From Caulobacter sp. (GTDB taxonomy: Bacteria; Pseudomonadota; Alphaproteobacteria; Caulobacterales; Caulobacteraceae): a DNA stretch of 12,023 nucleotides. The stretch lies in the NCBI GenBank assembly GCA_014378155.1, contig JACMOF010000129.1, positions 1 to 12,023 of the forward strand, in the 5' to 3' direction. The position numbers and the translations under genes are program-made. Shown one piece after another: positions 10,783 to 12,023 of the stretch (within the stretch, counting starts at the first letter, position 1; each line of letters starts with the position of its first letter). Under the pieces are notes generated by a model, which saw nothing but the letters and a program-made list of their open reading frames with translations, was not told where the DNA came from and did no database searches.

Positions 10783-11229
10783 GTGACGACCAATCTTGAC
10801 CCGGTTTCGAAGGTGCTCGGCATCACCGCGCCGGGTCCGTTCAGGCTGATGTCGGCGGTGGAAAAAGGGCTGCCGCTCACCTCGCTGGATCGTGTCGCTC
10901 ATTTCCTGGCGCCGTCCGACAACAAGTTCGCCTTCCGGATCATTGCCCGGGCGACCCTGGCGCGCCGCCGAAGGGCCTTCGCCACAGCCAAGGATCGCGC
11001 CGAGAGCCGGCTGTCGGTCGAAGAGGGCGCGCGCCTAGCCCGGCTGGCCGGCGTCTGGGCGATGGCGGTCGAGGTCTGGGGTGGGGAGGAGGAGGCGCGC
11101 CGGTTCATGTTCGAGGCGCACCCGCTCATGCACGGGCGGCGGCCGATTGATGTCGTGCTCGAAAGCGAACTGGGCCGGCCGATCGTGGAAGGCGTCCTGG
11201 GCCGTCTGCAGTACGGATCGGCTGTGTGA
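10783..11229 (+). CDS. Xre/MbcA/ParS-family antitoxin
   Basis: The 148-residue protein ends in a DUF2384-like toxin-binding domain (about 77-145): RLSVEEGARLARLAGVWAMA, then ARRFMFEAHPLMHGRRPIDV and VVEGVLGRLQYG-like residues (IVEGVLGRLQYGSAV), which in relatives inserts into the RES toxin active site. The N-terminal part, including AVEKGLPLTSLDRVAHFL, fits the Xre-like DNA-binding region. It would neutralise the toxin encoded next and repress the operon. The GTG start is supported by GGAGAG (10772-10777) five bases upstream. Its stop overlaps the toxin start by four bases (GTGA), which is usual for coupled translation. A GAGTC, a possible CcrM site, lies on the ribosome binding site at 10775-10779. 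Confidence 0.92.
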   Translation: MTTNLDPVSKVLGITAPGPFRLMSAVEKGLPLTSLDRVAHFLAPSDNKFAFRIIARATLARRRRAFATAKDRAESRLSVEEGARLARLAGVWAMAVEVWGGEEEARRFMFEAHPLMHGRRPIDVVLESELGRPIVEGVLGRLQYGSAV

Positions 11230-11762
11230 GCGGGCAGGTCCTGGACCGCGTCCTCACGGCCTATCGGATTGGCGACCCGGCGGGCGATTATCCGATCTTC
11301 GACTCGACGGGTTCCAAGCTTTGGCCGGGGCGCTGGAACACCAGTCTCAGCCCGATGATCTATACAAGCGAACACTACAGCGCCGCGATGCTGGAAAAAC
11401 TCGTCCATGGCGCCGGGCGCATGCCCCCCAACCAGCACTGGATCAGCATCACGATCCCGTCGGGGGTGTCCTACGAGATGTTTTCAACCGCTCACCACCC
11501 TGGCTGGGAGGCCGAGGACTGCATCGTTTCCAAGACCTATGGCGAAGCATGGTGGCGGTCGAAACGGTCTCTGTTGCTGATCGTGCCGAGCGTCGTCGCC
11601 CGGATGGAGCGGAATATCCTGATCAACGACAACCATCCCGAGGCGCATGGGATCATCCATGACCTGCACCAGCCGATCTGGTGGGACGGCCGCCTTTTTT
11701 CGCCGCTCGCCGGCGTTTCGCCACCACCAACCGCGTCCCCGAAACGGCGCGCCAAGCCATAG
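11226..11762 (+). CDS. RES-domain toxin
   Basis: RES toxins break down NAD+ (as NAD glycohydrolases or phosphorylases) and stop growth when not held by the partner antitoxin. The 178-residue protein has the family pattern: YRIGDP near the start (13-18), LWPGRWNT with Arg36, MIYTSEH with Tyr46, AAMLEKLVH with Glu57, LLLIVPSVV with Ser122, and ERNILINDNHPEA. The conserved Arg, Tyr, Glu and Ser residues are thus all in place, so an active toxin is expected. The last 15-20 residues are Pro-, Ser- and Lys-rich and look disordered. It starts with GTG inside the antitoxin stop (GTGA overlap), so it should be made only together with the antitoxin. The operon ends against a convergent gene 30 bp away. 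Confidence 0.93.
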   Translation: MSGQVLDRVLTAYRIGDPAGDYPIFDSTGSKLWPGRWNTSLSPMIYTSEHYSAAMLEKLVHGAGRMPPNQHWISITIPSGVSYEMFSTAHHPGWEAEDCIVSKTYGEAWWRSKRSLLLIVPSVVARMERNILINDNHPEAHGIIHDLHQPIWWDGRLFSPLAGVSPPPTASPKRRAKP

Positions 11763-11792
11763 CTGAAACGTCCATCCTGGGCTTTGGCCAGC

Positions 11793-12020
11793 TTAGCGCC
11801 GCGCCTTCTTCCATTCCTTGTATTCCCGCTTCTCCCGATCCTTCTTGCTCTCACCGGGGATGACGGCCTTGCCGGTCCCGACCACGACCTTGCCGGCGGT
11901 TCCGACCACGGCCCCGGTTGCCCCCACCACCGCGCCGCCGGCCGCGGCGACCAGGCATCCCTGGGCGCTCAGGGCGATGGCGGTCAGGGACAGGGCGAGG
12001 AGAAAGGGACGCGGGGTCAT
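11793..12020 (-). CDS. small glycine-rich lipoprotein-like protein
   Basis: The 75-residue product starts MTPRPFLLALSLTAIALSAQ followed by GC, a signal peptide with a weak lipobox (AQG-C, Cys22), so it is probably a lipoprotein anchored in an envelope membrane. Residues 24-55 are Ala, Gly and Val with repeated small-residue spacing (GGAVVGATGAVVGTAGKVVV), like a glycine-zipper segment that could insert into or pack within a membrane. The end is strongly charged (KKDREKREYKEWKKARR). Function unknown. The ATG is three bases from the window edge, so its ribosome binding site cannot be seen and a longer start is possible. Confidence 0.7.
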   Translation of the reverse strand: MTPRPFLLALSLTAIALSAQGCLVAAAGGAVVGATGAVVGTAGKVVVGTGKAVIPGESKKDREKREYKEWKKARR

Positions 12021-12023
12021 GAG

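Overview
The window is GC-rich (third codon positions strongly G/C) and looks like a chromosomal segment of an alphaproteobacterium, most likely in the Caulobacteraceae (Caulobacter or Phenylobacterium). The reasons are an alphaproteobacterial crotonyl-CoA carboxylase/reductase, a large TonB-dependent receptor of the type abundant in that family, a Xre/ParS-RES toxin-antitoxin pair, and one promoter candidate resembling the Caulobacter housekeeping -10 (GCTAnAwC). The genus is inferred from protein character only.

Left part (1-4.7 kb): the 3' end of an NAD-dependent epimerase/dehydratase-like gene meets a small membrane-protein gene head-on. That gene's ribosome binding site can pair with sequence just upstream. 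It lies downstream of, and on the same strand as, ccr, the key enzyme of the ethylmalonyl-CoA pathway of acetyl-CoA assimilation. A 354-bp gap with a degenerate inverted-repeat element separates ccr from a divergent crotonase-fold gene that lacks one of the two usual catalytic glutamates. A hybrid sensor kinase/response regulator with a CBS-like N-terminus and a degenerate ATP-binding domain follows on the minus strand.

Middle (4.7-8.1 kb): a 942-residue TonB-dependent outer-membrane receptor on the minus strand, closed by a strong intrinsic terminator. Its 459-bp upstream gap is unusually AT-rich and repeat-rich, and separates it from the divergent queuosine genes.

Right part (8.1-12 kb): queC-queE-queD on the plus strand encode three steps on the way to preQ0, the 7-deazaguanine precursor of queuosine. 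Two inverted copies of one dispersed repeat family sit between queC and queE. The first supplies the last codons and stop of queC. The second carries a 36-bp tandem triplication and supplies the ribosome binding site of queE. The QueD protein lacks the catalytic cysteine of the E. coli enzyme. Next come a YCII/DGPF-domain gene, then a two-gene toxin-antitoxin operon (Xre/MbcA/ParS antitoxin, RES-domain toxin) with a perfect 12-bp palindrome upstream and a GTGA overlap, and finally a convergent small glycine-rich lipoprotein-like gene at the right edge.

Most genes belong to known families. The least ordinary parts are the repeat built into queC/queE, the cysteine-less QueD, the degenerate kinase and crotonase, and several RNA or operator structures in the gaps. 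I did not find a clearly new multi-gene system.
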